From NCBI GenBank assembly GCA_037367405.1, contig JAZKJV010005542.1:484501-548500 (forward strand): DNA of 64,000 nt, given 5' to 3'. The stretch comes from Ottelia alismoides. Its lineage: Eukaryota; Streptophyta; Magnoliopsida; Alismatales; Hydrocharitaceae. The first letter of the stretch is position 1. Every line of letters starts with the position of its first letter. A program made the position numbers and the translations under genes. Positions 14,230 to 26,890 of the stretch are shown here, in pieces. A model generated the notes under the pieces. The model was not told the origin of the DNA and did not search any database. It was given only the letters and a program-made list of their open reading frames with translations.

Positions 14230-14860
14230 ATACATAGTACAATGGGACCTCAAAAGATGACTTTTGTATTAACTCTGTTTTAATGAAACCACCTTCATTA
14301 TATAGATAATATAATTTATGAAACAATGTGGGAGTTTAGTGAATTTCGAGTTCATGTGGAGAATGTATTAATATGTCAAGTTCGATTTACAACTTTTTCA
14401 TCTGTGTATCCTAGCTTTCATAGTGTTTTTTATGTGCAATTATTTTTGTAATTTTCTATGTATTTTTATGTGCATATTTCATATAAATCATTTATTATTT
14501 GAGGTGTATAAAATGAAGAATAAATTGGTGTAAAAATGGCTATTTTTAGAGTATAGAATTAGGGTTTCTATGTATAGTGTTGCCCCTTATCTCTCCCTAT
14601 GTTATTCCTTTTCGACATAGTCGATATTTACTCAGTCTCAGAGTTTAGGATCATTCAGTATCTAGGATACTTAATTTATTTTCTTTTCTTTATCTTTTTA
14701 TTTTTGATTTAAATACAAACATTTATACTTCAATCACAAACCAATAATGAATGTTAATTTGTATAAGTTAGTTGTATTTGCATGTATTTTGATAGGGATT
14801 TAAATACAAAAGGAAGAGTAAAGGTAGATGAATGGCTATTTATTAGGCATGATCAACTAT
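14230..14860 (+). repeat. Diverged AT-rich repeat R, copy 3
   Basis: Weaker but collinear similarity to copies 1 and 2: 'tacaactttttcatc', then 'ccttatctctccctatgttattcc', then 'ggatcattcagtat', then a tail resembling 'aaggtagatgaatgg'. Non-coding. Confidence 0.45.
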
Positions 14861-16994
14861 TGGATTTTATATGATCCGACGAGGCGGTGAAGGAGAGAGA
14901 GCATGCCACATGGTTTGCCCAGTGGTGGCTACGTGACCTAATTAGAAAAATAGAAAAGGGGGAAATAGATAAACATAAAAAATAAATATTAAGTGACCTC
15001 AAAATAGATAACTGTCTTCATGATAGCATCTCGATGAGATTTACAACTTATTTAAAAGATCGAAACTAAAAGACCTCATTTTTAAAACTTAGTATTTATT
15101 TTTGTAGGTATTGTAAGTACAATAAATACCATTTTAAGGTTCTTTTCTATTTAATTATGATTATATCTACACAAAAACCTATGTACACATTGCACTAATT
15201 TTTAGGGATTTCTGATATGTGAAAAACAAAAAGAGAAATAAAAGGGAATAATGTACACCATACACATATATGCACAAAATAAAAAGATGGCATTATTACT
15301 GAATTTGTATAGATATTTAGCCCTAAATATTCACTCACCATGAAATGTTTATTGAAGCATTTTAGAGGTTTAGTTAAGTTAATTGCTTAGGAATTAGAGC
15401 TGAGATTGAGAAAGAAGGATGACTAATCATGGATTCATCACACACTATATACATTGCACTAATGTACCTCCATGAGTTCGACACTCCCGATTCCCCCCTA
15501 TACATGGATATTTTAGGAGTATAAATATAATCTTTTCTGGTCATTCACCATTTCATTCTTTGATACAGTTCTACTTCTAGAGTAGCAAATTGGATGGCAC
15601 TTCATCCTATAAAACATAAAAGTAATTAATATTTTTCCAATATTTTTTAAAAGATAACATATGAAAAACAAATAAAAATTAGTAAAACAGCTTGTCCTCA
15701 CCGCCATCCCTCATTGCCACTATTTTTCCTCCCATTTCATTAGTTATGGTAGCGACAATGGTGATAAAGGAGGAGTCACTTGTTGTGTTGGAGATGGATG
15801 AAGACATCCACTCTATACATTGGGGATTCAGGAGATCTAGCCTCCACGCACCACCCACTATGTCAGAGATGGAGGAGGAGATCCACTGTCAAACGTGGCT
15901 TCCTATCACCACTCTCAAAGTGCCCTCATGAGCAGATGCTTGTTGCCGCCTACCATCGCCCCCTCGCTCCACCATCACCTCCCAGAGAAGGAGATACACC
16001 ATCCACATGCCCCATGAGTAGTCGATTACTATCGTCTTCCTCGTTTCATCATTGCCACTCAGGAGGAGGACATTTACCCTCCTTACTCCATCGTTTCCAC
16101 TTATTAGACCTTCCACCATCACTGTCTGGAGGAGGAAATTCACCCTCCATATTGTAATTGAATTTTGTTATGAATTTCGAATAAGCACGAAATGGTGAGA
16201 ATATAATTTAGGTAGTTACATTCTAAATTTAGATTGCATATAATGACCAAAATAGAATTTTCAACGAATTAAATAATAATTGTTAACATGGTTTTAATAC
16301 CACCCATCAGATAAAAATATAAATGAATGTGATTGCCTATCTTTCAGTGAATAAGGAAGTGTCACGTACCAGATGAGGTGTGTTTGTGTGTGTTTGAGAT
16401 CTATTAGAGGATGAAACTGGATTGCCTTTTAATATCAACTATTGTTTTTTGTGATTTGGATGCATGGCGGGTCTCACTTCAAGCAAGTAGGAAATAAGTA
16501 ATATATTATCGTAAAATTATTTGATCATATGACTCATGATATAAACTACTCAATAATAGTTATAGTCCGGGAGTAATACTCCCACATTTTCCTCAATTAG
16601 TGACTCTAATTTCTTGTTACAACCTTCAAGATTTTTTCTATCACATAAGTGATATAGGTTGTTTGTTATTTGCTTTTAGTTGCATCCTATGTAATACATA
16701 AAGAAGTAAGTTTTACATTTGTGTACTTCCGATATTTTTCCAATAACATTTATACCCTTAACTTTTTTGCACTCGTATATCTATATTCTTACAAAATTCA
16801 TAGAAGAGCCCTTCGATCATTATACTTATGTCCCTATATTACACTAATGAAAGAGTAATTAGTGTAAATTTGCGAGTACAGGGGTACAAGAGCAGCAGTA
16901 AAAAAATGAAGGGAGAAAGGACACAAGTATAAAATCCCATAAAACTTGTGGTTGCCAACAAAAAGGAAAAACTCCGACTGAGGTCCTAAAACTA
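14861..16994. other. Intergenic DNA; right edge is the ancestral upstream flank of the host gene
   Basis: No reliable gene. A moderately GC-rich patch at 15690-16150 carries imperfect repeats of a GGAGGAGGA..TTCACCCTCC type and open frames on both strands, so it looks minisatellite-like. The right edge (to 16994) abuts the LINE target-site duplication. Before the LINE inserted, it would have been contiguous with 39387, just upstream of the host start codon. Confidence 0.5.
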
Positions 16995-17010
16995 AATATC
17001 CCCTTTATTT
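16995..17010. repeat. 16-bp target-site duplication of LINE1, left copy
   Basis: AATATCCCCTTTATTT, identical to 39371-39386. It lies directly beside the LINE's T-rich (poly-A on the minus strand) 3' end. Confidence 0.85.
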
Positions 17011-17084
17011 TTTTTGAGGAAAAAAGGTTGTCATGTCGTAAAGACGTTCACCCAAAAAACTATATATTCACAAGTTTAGAAAAG

Positions 17085-19807
17085 TTACAAGAGCCAAGAA
17101 TCTCGAAGGATTCTAGCATGAACTAAAATGTTTTCTACATAAAGTCTCTCCCTTCTAAACACAACACCATTTCTAGCAAGCCACAAAGCCCAAAGGATAG
17201 ACACCGCACGAATCCTGTCCCCCATCCCCACATTATTAGAAAGTCCAAGTGACGCCCAGAATTGCCCAACATCCTCAATAGCAACATTTGGAATCTTAGC
17301 CTCAACCCAAATATGTGCCGATGAGGAGAAGAAAAAGTGATCCAAATTTTCAAGTTCCATATCGCATCTTGTGTAGATGCCATCCGCCCCTCTGAAGAGC
17401 CGGGCACGCCTCGCCCTGTCATCAACCGATCCCGCCCAAATAACCAAAGATATATCTTAACTCTCTGAGGGATCCTCAGCCCCCAGATAAGCCCCAGTGA
17501 AGTCATGACGATGCTCTGGTCGAAAACAAGTAGAGTATACATCTTCTTGTATGCCTTCCTCACTGAAAAGATACCATCACACTAACGCCAATGATCCCTT
17601 CGGTCCTATAGTGCACGAGATGGACTCGATGAGATCCAGAAGCGCTAGGACCCGTTGGTCGGAGAGCTCAAAACGAAAATTTGGGGACCAAGTCCCCTCA
17701 GATCAAGCCTTCGCCACCAGCAAGTTGTTATCTACTGCCAAGGCAAAAAGATGTGGGTACCTAGATGCAAGGTCCCCATGTCCAGACCAGTCATCTTGCC
17801 AGAAGAGGAAAGGCGACCATTACCCACCACAGGCGTCAAGTAGCTAGAGACCTGTGGCAGGACTGAACAAATCCCTCTCCAGAAGTTTGAAGGCTTGTGT
17901 CCCCATTGTGGTTGCCATTGAAGGCCCATGGAGATCCCATAAATCTTCCTCAGAACAAGACAGACCAGGTCAGAGCCAGCACCCCAAATTCGAGTGATCC
18001 ACTTTGCAAGCAATGCCCTATTCATATCATCCAAACTACACAGGCCCAAGCCCTCGTCTTCCTCAGAGAGCATCACCGTCTTCCAATTAACCAGTTCAAT
18101 ACCTTGATCAGAACCAGAATTCATCCAGAAAAATGCCTCATCAGAGTCTCGAGTCTATGACGCACGCTAGTAGGGAGCAACCTAGAAGATAGAAAGAATG
18201 CCGGTATCGCAGACAAGGTCGCCTTCAAGAGAACAAGGCGCCACCAGGTGATAAGCATTTGGCCCTCCAGCTAGCCAGCTTGCGCTCCATACACTCCACC
18301 ACGGGAAGCCAATCACCCTGACGTAGAGGTCCACAAGTCAAGGGTAGCCCCAAGTAACTAATAGGGAGTGTTCCCTGCGGTGACCTCAAAAGGACCCGAC
18401 AAGCCTCGGCCTCAGCCTCCTCCATGCCGAAAGGGGTAAAAGTTGACTTGCCCCCATTAATCATGAGTCCATATACCATACCAAAAAGATCAAGCACAAC
18501 AGCAGTCCCAGCAGCTTCTCGTTCCCCACCCTCCACAAAGAATATAGTGTCATCTGCATACTGCAAAATAGGAATCGACAGGTTGTCTAATTTATAGCCC
18601 TTGCAGAATCCACCACACTCGACACAAGACACCATTCTGGATAGAGCATCCACCCCCAGGACGAAAAGTAGGGGTGCCAACGGACGACCCTGTCGTACCC
18701 CCCGTGGAGGTTGAAAGAAACCTCCCTCCCTGCAGCCATTCACTAAAAGCGAGCAAGATATCGTTGTTACACATCTCTTCATCCAACGATCCATTCATCA
18801 GGGAATCCACGACGAGACAACGACGTACAAATGAAGTTCCATCTCACACAGTCATATGCCTTGGCAAAATCAACCTTCCACAGGAAGCCCTTCACCTTCC
18901 TTCTTTTCCAATCGGTAATAATCTCGGAAGCCAAGACCACCCCATCCAGCAACTACCTCTCAGGAATAAACGTTGTTTAAGATGCCGCCACAAGAGATCC
19001 AAGAACTACACGTAAATGATTTGCCACTACTTTAGCCATGACGAAGTAGATTGCATTTGACAAAGCAATTGGACAAAAGTCTTCGACACATCTGGCCACA
19101 TCCTTCTTCGGCAGCAAAAAAATAAAGGAGCGATTCAATAGCTCAAAACCACGATTTTCACCCCGCAGCTCCTCCACAACCACCAATATGACCTCCTTAA
19201 CAAGGCCCCAGAACTCCCTGAAGAAAAAAACAGGAAAGTCGTCCGGTCCAGGAGAACCATCAGCATTGAGGTCGAAGACTGCTAACCAGACCTCTGAGAT
19301 TAAAAACAGACACACTAGCTCAGACGCTTGGTCCTCAGAGATCTTGGGCACATCACTACCGATCCATCTAGCCCCCTCTGGATGGACTCTCCTACTTACA
19401 CTGCGAAAATGCCCCACCAATGACTCACCAATCTCCCGCTCACCCTCAACACGGATGCCCCCAACCTCAATAGAACCAATGAAGTTATGTCGTCTTCTAC
19501 CATTGGCCATTGCATGAAAAAAACGGGTATTGGCATCTCCCTCCTTCAACCATGTCTGTCGCGAGTGCTGCCTCCTCTCCACCTCACGCTTCTTATCCTC
19601 CTCCTCAAGGATTTTGCATAGCTCTACCCTTGCCAACTTCTCAAACTCCTCCAGCTCCCTGAAATCCTCAATCAGATCTAACCTCGTGACCCCCTCCTGA
19701 GCGGTCGTCCTCCTTTCCTCCCTCTGCTTCCGAAGATCCCTCCTGAAAGCCATCAGCATCGACCGAAGGGTGTCAAGACATGCTGCTATGTCTTTAGAGG
19801 CCGAGCC
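17085..19807 (-). pseudogene. LINE1 ORF2, 3' part: reverse transcriptase and C-terminal domain
   Basis: In coding order this part holds the end of the linker between endonuclease and RT (about 19800-19300), then RT with DGSPGPDDF near 19250 and a FIFLLPKKD motif near 19110. Next are a WKVDFAKAYD stretch near 18870, the catalytic YADD (in ILQYADDTIFF) near 18560, the 'LGLCSLDDMNRALLAKW' thumb-type region near 18020, and a C-terminal segment with IWNLKIW and LWALWLARNG near 17180-17370. A frameshift lies between 18977 and 18794 and others lie nearer the 3' end. Two overlapping frames cover 17085-17563, again a frameshift. It would copy its own RNA at a nicked target in the nucleus, but this copy is broken. 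Confidence 0.85.
19803..19807. repeat. 5-bp target-site duplication (GAGCC) of the copia array, left
   Basis: GAGCC immediately before the LTR terminus at 19808. The same five bases follow the other outer LTR terminus at 36939-36943. A five-base duplication is the Ty1-copia norm. Confidence 0.85.
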
Positions 19808-19971
19808 TGAAGGATATTGAGAATCCTTAAGCGCATCACGGAAGCGTGTCGATCGCATCATATGCAATCGGGGCAACTAGGCGCACTAGTCTCTAGATGC
19901 GGCAGAAATTAAAATTTCTAAAACTAAAGATGAAACCACATGATCACGAGAACACTTCTCGGATCGTTTCA

Positions 19972-20334
19972 TCAAACCACAAAGTATAAGGAATACCTCT
20001 TGAAGCGTGGTTGCGATCGTGAGATCCCAAACAAGAGATCCTCCTTTCTTAAGTCCGATCCACGAAGAATGCACTTGCAGGCATGATGATGAGTCGCGTT
20101 CCTCCCGCAATCCTCGATGAAGATCCAAGCAATGGATCTCCTGATTTCGTCAAATGAAATCTGTCGTCTTCCTTTAGAGTAAGAAACTCCAAAGAAGAAG
20201 GAGATCCTCAAGTCGTCGAAGACGAATGCCGAGAGTCTCTCCTTTCTCAACACAAGATGGACGGCCATCTTTTGGAGGAGAGAAAGAGAGAGGGCGAGAA
20301 TATGAGAGAGAGAGAGAGTTGCAACCTTGCACAA
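19972..20334 (-). CDS. Leader ORF in copia LTR1 (120 codons), function unknown
   Basis: An open frame that starts about 40 bases downstream of the LTR TATA box, so it would be the first long frame on the element's RNA, upstream of the PBS. Recognisable stretches are MAVHLVLRKERLSAF, SFDEIRRSIAWIFIEDCGRN and SDLRKEDLLFG. The same frame is open in LTR3 (34563-34931), frameshifted late in LTR2 (26576-26890), and open with many substitutions in the diverged LTR4 (58541-58852). I recognise no domain. It may encode a small protein or may be an RNA element that happens to lack stops. The long reading-frame agreement with LTR4 is the reason to list it. Confidence 0.4.
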   Translation of the reverse strand: MCKVATLSLSHILALSLSLLQKMAVHLVLRKERLSAFVFDDLRISFFFGVSYSKGRRQISFDEIRRSIAWIFIEDCGRNATHHHACKCILRGSDLRKEDLLFGISRSQPRFKRYSLYFVV

Positions 20335-20371
20335 CTCTTGATTATGTACCTTGGAAGGCTACCCTAGCCCT

Positions 20372-20380
20372 CCTTTTATA
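20372..20380 (-). promoter_or_regulatory. LTR1 TATA box
   Basis: Plus-strand ccttttata reads TATAAAAGG on the minus strand. It sits between the U3 part and the leader ORF. LTR2, LTR3 and LTR4 have equivalents at about 26996-27004, 34969-34977 and 58939-58947. Confidence 0.6.
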
Positions 20381-21071
20381 TTAGTTTAGGATCCAATGGA
20401 TCTCAATCCATGGGACACATGGATCCAACGGCCAGGCTTGGTCATTGTAAAATCACATGGATTCAGTAGTGAACCTGTATGATCCCTTTGAGAGATCGTA
20501 TTACTCATATGCCCTTACATGCACACAACCGCGCCGGTGTATAGACCTTGGTTAGGTCATCAACATATTGGTCTGCCAAATATACACACTCAGACATATA
20601 GTAACACATCTGTCTCCGATCAGAGGATGTGTGCCTATGCTGTGACAGCATTCAACATAGGACTTAGATTATCTCGATCTCGTAAAGTTAACTCTTTGAC
20701 GTAACTAATCTGACACCTCCGAATCTCTATTCCTATGCAGAGGACCTGCATCAAGAGGTCGGTCAGATATCAGCCTATGTGAGAAAGGATTGCCATCTCC
20801 TACTCAGGCTGGAGATCATCTCTTAATAATCATTTGACGGTACTTGATGAGTCCTCAATCTAACCCTTTAGATATTCATCCAAGCACCAGCCTCTATGAT
20901 TAAATTATTGAATCAACAGTTGTGCGATCATCAAGATGGCCATGGTACATAACCCTAATTGTACAGAGGGACCTTTTATGCAAATTATTTATTCTTCATT
21001 TCAGATCAGGGAATGATATGTGCAATAACATTTATTTCATAATGGCTCGCCGTGGGCTCACATGTCCAACA

Positions 21072-21083
21072 ATCTCCCACTAG
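21072..21083 (-). other. Polypurine tract of internal copy 1
   Basis: Plus atctcccactag, i.e. CTAGTGGGAGAT on the minus strand, directly abutting the LTR start TGTTGGAC. This is the primer site for second-strand synthesis. Confidence 0.75.
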
Positions 21084-24000
21084 TCCAAAGAGCCATTAAT
21101 GGGCTAATCATTTAAACCCACAATCATGTGACAATCATATGCTATTTAGAAATAGCTAGGTAAGATGATCAGTCACTCTGTTCCCAAAAGACTATGCCAA
21201 GTCCTTTTACGGCACTTGCATATCCCTAGGTAATAGTGCTCGCATCCAATGCGAATGTTGCATCTTATGCAACCAATACTCAATCTAGTCAAAGTAGTTA
21301 TAGTGTCCTTGACACTATTGCTCAATTATTATTATAACCAGTATTTCCATAATCCTTATCAGGATACCCTTATTCCTGGAGATCACTATCTCATAGGGTA
21401 TCTACAGTTAAGACCTTTTAGATCTCTATCTAAATGTCTTAATTTCTTGAAGATAAGACTTAGAGATCACTATCTCTAAAGCCTTGTCATCTTTGAAGAT
21501 ATTGTTATTACTGCAATCAAGTGTTCTATCTCTCCATAGTAGGATTAGCAACACTTTACTACTCCCACTGCATGGCAGATATCTGGCTTTTGTACACATC
21601 TAGCATACACTTAGCTTCTCGTAACTGATGCACACGTGCAAGCAGTTCTAGCATTCACTTCCTCAACTCTTTGAGGTGCTATCCCTTTAGATAGGTCAGT
21701 ACCAAATCTCAAGGGAAGGAAGCCTTTCTTGGAATTTCCAAGAATGGAATATGTCCAAGGTGTACTACCAATGTGACAGTCCCAATACCTCGTTTCTTTG
21801 CTTCTGAAGAACTTCATAACTAAGATCTAAGAGGTATTCTTGAGATCATATCTCAAGGTGTAGAATAGCCAGTCTATAAAACACTTATTATCATCCTTAT
21901 ATCATTCCAAATGATTAGGATATTATCTACATTTGGCACGATGAACACAATGGCACTCCCACTAAGCTTCACATGGTACATCAAGATTCTATTTGAAATC
22001 ATAACATTTATAATTTCATCAAATCTTATGTTCCAACTACAAGAAGCTTATTTGAGTCCATAGATGGATTTCTTTAGCTTTCACACCTCACTTTCCCCAA
22101 TCATGAAGCCATGGGGCTTACTTCATGTGAATATCCTCAGAGAGGTATTCTTAGAGGAAATGCAATCTTGACTTTCATCTTGAAGATGCAATAGTCAAGT
22201 TGTGTAGCTATGGTTAGCAATATTCTGATGATTTTAAGCACGGTTACCGAAGAGCAAGTCTCATTGCCAGTAATGTCTTCTCTTCCGATGTTTAGCTTAT
22301 GGCTACAAACCGAGCTTTGAAGGTCTCTACCTTCACATCAGGTTCCCTCTTCTCTTGAAGATCCATTTACACCTTTATGGGTCTTACCCATATAGGTGGA
22401 TCCTCGAGGGTCCATATACAACACTTGTATATGAAGTCTACTTTAGACTTTATTGCTAATATCCCTCTTTCCATGTCATGATCCTTAGGAGCTTAATCAC
22501 ATGAAGTCCAATCATTGTCAGACTTAACTGACACATGGAATACATCCTCAAATTCATTTGAAGAGGTATTAGTGCTTCATCTTTAATTATCCTTTTGGTT
22601 CCCGATTTCAGGAGCCTCATCATCTTCTAAAGATTAAATGAGTTCCTATACTTCATTTTCATCTTGATTATCAAGAGAGTCATCCTCCAAGAATCACATT
22701 CTCAGAGATGAGATCTTTTAAGAATCTCAAGGTCATAAAGTATGCATCCAATACCATCCTTTATTTTCCTAATGAAGTAGCACTCTCTAGTGCTTAATTA
22801 CAGCTTACTTGCATGGAATCTTATTAAGGATATATTGTGTAGTCTCTACTACATATATACCTGGAAACTAAGAGGTAATTATGCTAAAATTCATCATTGA
22901 TCAAATCATGTCACACATGATCCAATTGTATCTCCCTACAACTCTATTGAGTTTAGGTGTGTTAGGAGGATTGAGATACAAATGATATTCATATCTCCAT
23001 AAGGTATTCTTTGAATATTATGAAATCTTTGAATACTTCAAAGGTTTCTCAGGTGAAGAGAAGAAATCTCATATCATACATAATCATCAATAGATATCAC
23101 ATATCCATAATATTTACTATGATATAGATGATCTACATACATCATATGTATAAGATCTTGAATACCTCGACATCCAACACCATTCCCAGAGAAGGGTGTA
23201 TTGGACATTTTACTTTGAATACAATATTCAAAAGTATGTAAGATTTGAAATTTTAGACATTCTAAAGTTTCATATCTTACCAGTCTATTGATCAAATCAA
23301 TAGACAAATGTCCAAGGCTTGATGCCAGATCATTGCCAAATGATCTTCATCCTCCTATTGATCTTATAAGGTTTGATTTTCAGTATTAGAAATCTTAATG
23401 AACCATTCATTAATTTTCTAATTTTTGTGGAGTCCACTAGATGTTAGATTACAATCTGAAATATATCCATCATAGCTCTTTATGATAGTTCTATCTTAGA
23501 ATTCATGTTTATTTCCAACATTTAGAAACAAACCATGAGTGTACTCTACTATCTAGGTCATAGAGACATTCTCCAAGACTAAGGGCTCTCCCACTGAGAA
23601 TATGAAGTCTATCTATCCAACGGAGATTGCTGCAACAATTACAGCAATATCCATGTAGATGACTACTAAACCTTAAGATCAAATTTCTAATCTTCTAATA
23701 TATTTATATATATATATATATGCGCAACCAATTACAAATGTCATTAGAAGATTGGGATACAATTGTCAGACTTTATCTTATGAAATAAGAAAGTCAAAGT
23801 CAATGATTATATGTAGATTATTCCGATGCTCTATCTGAGTCCTTCACTAAGGATTTTATACAGATTTGATAGTCATACTATCAACACATCAACTTATTAC
23901 AGTATTGGCATTCATCCAACTCTTTGGATGTCATATGGAAGTCACAGAAGTAGGTCAACTCTTTGACTTTCCTTCTTACTCGGGTCCGACCCATGCTTCC

Positions 24001-26424
24001 ATTGTGCTCTCTTCATCTATAAACAACCATTGTTCAAGACAAAGAATCTCTTATGTTGAATTCAAAGGATTTCAATACAAGAGCATTTCAACATTTATAC
24101 ATGCTTCAGTAAATTCATTCAAAATGATTATTATGAAGCTTCATGAATGACTTGAGTATAGATAGTAGAATGATGACACTCATCATATCTACATACATCT
24201 TAACTCTTTGAGACTTAGGTTCAGGTAGATATTCAAACATTTTGAATACATCATCTCTTTCGAGCTACCACTCTGCATGATGCAGACAACCATGTCATTC
24301 ATGATTAAATGTCTAGAGCACATATGTATGCCATAACATCTTCTTAGATTTTATAAGGATTATTTGACAATTGCGATCATCATCGACATGTCACTTCCAA
24401 AGTACACTCGATGAAAGATCAAGACTATAGAGACATACAAACCCTAAGGTGATGTCTTATTATCTTATTTAATTGTCATTCCTCATTATTGTTGAGGAAA
24501 CTTGCATATTGCAACCACATACTTTATGTGTCCAATTGCAAGTACAATATCTGGATCATGAGTCCAATCCAAGATATTGTACTAGTTATTATTGAGTATA
24601 ACATTGAGTGGGTATAATAAAGGATTATCTGAAATAAGAAATTTGCATAAGGGTATATATTATATATACACATATTTTACTTTGATTTAAGAATTTTTAT
24701 ATCAAAGTTGTCTTGCCTTGTCAACACCAAAAGTCCATTCCCTTAATCACTTTCAATGTAAGAGAGATTCTTACGATTATATCTCCAGCAAGATCTGGGA
24801 TCTCCTTTCCTATCTTCGTCACATCCCAATAAAATGAGAACTTGCGACTCCGATAAAAAGAAGCGGGAACTCATTCCGCCTTGCAAGTCCAACTTGCATT
24901 CCCAATTCGGTCTTTAACACCCGGACCCACCACCCCTAAGATGATGTTGACCCGTTGCTAATTGAACCAACCGTCAACATGATTAGAACTCACTATGCGC
25001 AATTCAATATCGCCCCAATAATATGAGGACTCGATATTGGGGTCACTACGCATACGGCCTTACTCTTTCGAGAAGCAAAGAGCCTGATTCAGATGCGCTT
25101 GCATATAGGATCTGCCACTTCGGACAGGCGTCTCCTACATACAATCCCTGGCGACGGAACCCTTCGCCTTGACGGGAGATTATGGATGTCACTTATGTGA
25201 TCCTCCATCTCATATTCAAATTTTATATTTAATTATCGTGAATCATATTCACATAATTAATTCTTCCAAGGGAAATACACATCTATCCATAATAGAGTGT
25301 TTATTGGATATAATTAATTTAATCACATTATATTAATCATCAATTCAATTATCAAATCAACAAACTTGATTATTACTTGAATAGTAGGTATAATCTCAAA
25401 GTACGTATTATTCGTATTTTAATAATTAGAAGAATACACTTTGACCTTTTCCGGCATTATCCAATCCCTACCCGTTGTCATGGCCAGTACCGACGAGAGT
25501 GGGACGGACCACATACGTTGCAACCCGTGACCATAATGCTCTCCGACTAGACACCATATCCACCTCAGGAAAGGATAAAACCATATAGATTACTATGTAC
25601 TTTGAGATGCTCATCGGTTTTTCAACGGAAATTATACCATATAATTTACATCAAAACAATTTTGATTATATTATAAGGAGATTTGCTAAACAAATCCCCA
25701 ATCCTATTCAAGCAAGAGGATTTTTCATGTAAATTTTGTCCTACAACTATTGTAGGATAAACTATGGTTTCTCATGAAATCAATGTTTGTTGATGGATTC
25801 CAATCAACCAATGATCAAGATCAATTATCTTATCATTGTGGTTTAGGCAAATGTCATTCAATGAAATAATTATCTCTTTAAATATTTCACAAAAAATTAT
25901 CACTAATTATTCCAGAAAATTAACAATTAATTTTCATCATGATAATTGAATGACTTATCACAAGATTCATGATAAAAATGTCAATTTCCAGCAGTGACCC
26001 CAATCACTAAAATTAACTTATCTTGATCAATTTAAATCCAAAAAATACAAACTCAGTTTCCTAAGATTGCCTATTTGATCTATTAAAGAATCCAAGTGAT
26101 AATTCATGCATTTCGAGGTGGATAAAATCATAAAACTCATTATCATGTTTAAATCCGCAGTTCCCGCAACAGTAAATATATGCATATTCAAAAGACCATA
26201 TCTTGAGCAAGTGAAGTCCAAATTTCACAAACTCAAATCCTATGATTTCCTTAATTAATGGGACACAAAATACAATTGAAAATTTCTCTTAAACCGTTTA
26301 AACACAGCCGAAAAATTCAATTCAATAGAGGTAGGAAAATTGAAATGCAGCAAAAAATTTCGCAACTCTTTCAAGACCAAATCGTCTAAGGTCTATGGAT
26401 CATATTAAAAATCTTATTCAACCT
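21072..26424 (-). pseudogene. Degenerate copia gag-pol, internal copy 1
   Basis: No intact frame, but pieces of copia polyprotein read in order on the minus strand. Near 23307-23074 is the pre-integrase/integrase start (INRLVRYETL, then a GKMTK-like SKMSNTPFSGNG, then an IDDY ending). Near 22100-21950 is reverse transcriptase (KLKKSIYGLK followed by a stop, then IRFDEII and SGSAIVF). Near 21820-21610 is the region before RNase H (SKKGFLPLRFGTDLSKG). Stops and frameshifts are dense. The retained motifs fit an Angela/Tork-like copia lineage, but I cannot fix the lineage. It also lacks about 68 bp near 23005 that internal copy 2 retains. Confidence 0.8.
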
Positions 26425-26437
26425 GGCTCTGATACCA
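26425..26437 (-). other. Primer binding site of internal copy 1 (initiator tRNA-Met)
   Basis: Reads TGGTATCAGAGCC on the minus strand, two bases inside the LTR2 end. This is the standard plant copia complement to the 3' end of initiator tRNA-Met. Confidence 0.88.
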
Positions 26438-26575
26438 CTTGAAGGATATTGAGAATCCTTAAGCGCATCACGGAAGCGTGTCGATCGCATCATATGCAAT
26501 TGGGGCAACTAGTCGCACTAGTCTCTAGATGCGGCGGAAATTAAAATTTTTAAAACTAAAGATGAAACCACATGA

Positions 26576-26890
26576 TCACTCGGATCGTTTCATCAAACCA
26601 CAAAGTATAAGGAATACCTCTTGAAGTGTGGTTGCGATCGTGAGATCCCAAACAAGAGATCCTCCTTTCTTAAGTCCGATCCACGAAGAATGCACTTTGC
26701 GGGCATGATGATGAGTCGCGTTCCTCCCGCAATCCTCGATGAAGATCCAAGCAATGGATCTCCTGATTTCGTCAAACGAAATCCATCGTATTCCTTTAGA
26801 GTAAGCAGCTACAAAGAATAAGGAGATCCTCAAGTCTTCGAAGGCGAATGCCGAAAGTCTCTCCTTTCTCAACACAAGATGGACGGCCAT
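26576..26890 (-). pseudogene. Leader ORF in LTR2, frameshifted
   Basis: Same frame as the LTR1 leader ORF from MAVHLVLRKERLSAF to about HHHARK. One extra T near 26697 then shifts it into an unrelated tail. It shows this LTR's copy is no longer intact. Confidence 0.5.

Larger units (their letters stand above)
19808..21071 (-). repeat. Copia LTR1 (3' LTR of the array), with a 1.26-kb internal deletion
   Basis: 1,264 bp against 2,523 and 2,540 bp for the other two LTRs. The missing block lies in U3, after 'cttggtcattgtaaaatcac' near 20450, and corresponds to about 27075-28350 in LTR2. The U5/R part and the outer 600 bp of U3 are retained. The minus-strand TATA box (TATAAAAGG) is at 20372-20380. 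Confidence 0.9.

Noticed and set aside
15780..16157. 125-codon frame rich in Ser, Pro and His
   Set aside because: Driven by imperfect GGAGGAGGA/CACC repeats; no conserved motif and an overlapping frame on the other strand.
15600..16755. Short direct similarity (catcctat..aacataaa..ttttccaata) as LTRs of a small element
   Set aside because: The match is short and interrupted, with no termini, PBS or target-site duplication.
18977..19876. A continuous 299-codon minus-strand frame as a single gene
   Set aside because: Its first 23 codons are copia LTR sequence (above 19807) reading by chance into LINE1 ORF2; it is a junction artefact, not a fusion gene.
21249..21479. Identical 76-codon frames at 21249-21479 and 29140-29370 as a conserved gene
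   Set aside because: Identity comes from the duplicated copia internal region; the frame is antisense to the element's pol region and shows no family motif.
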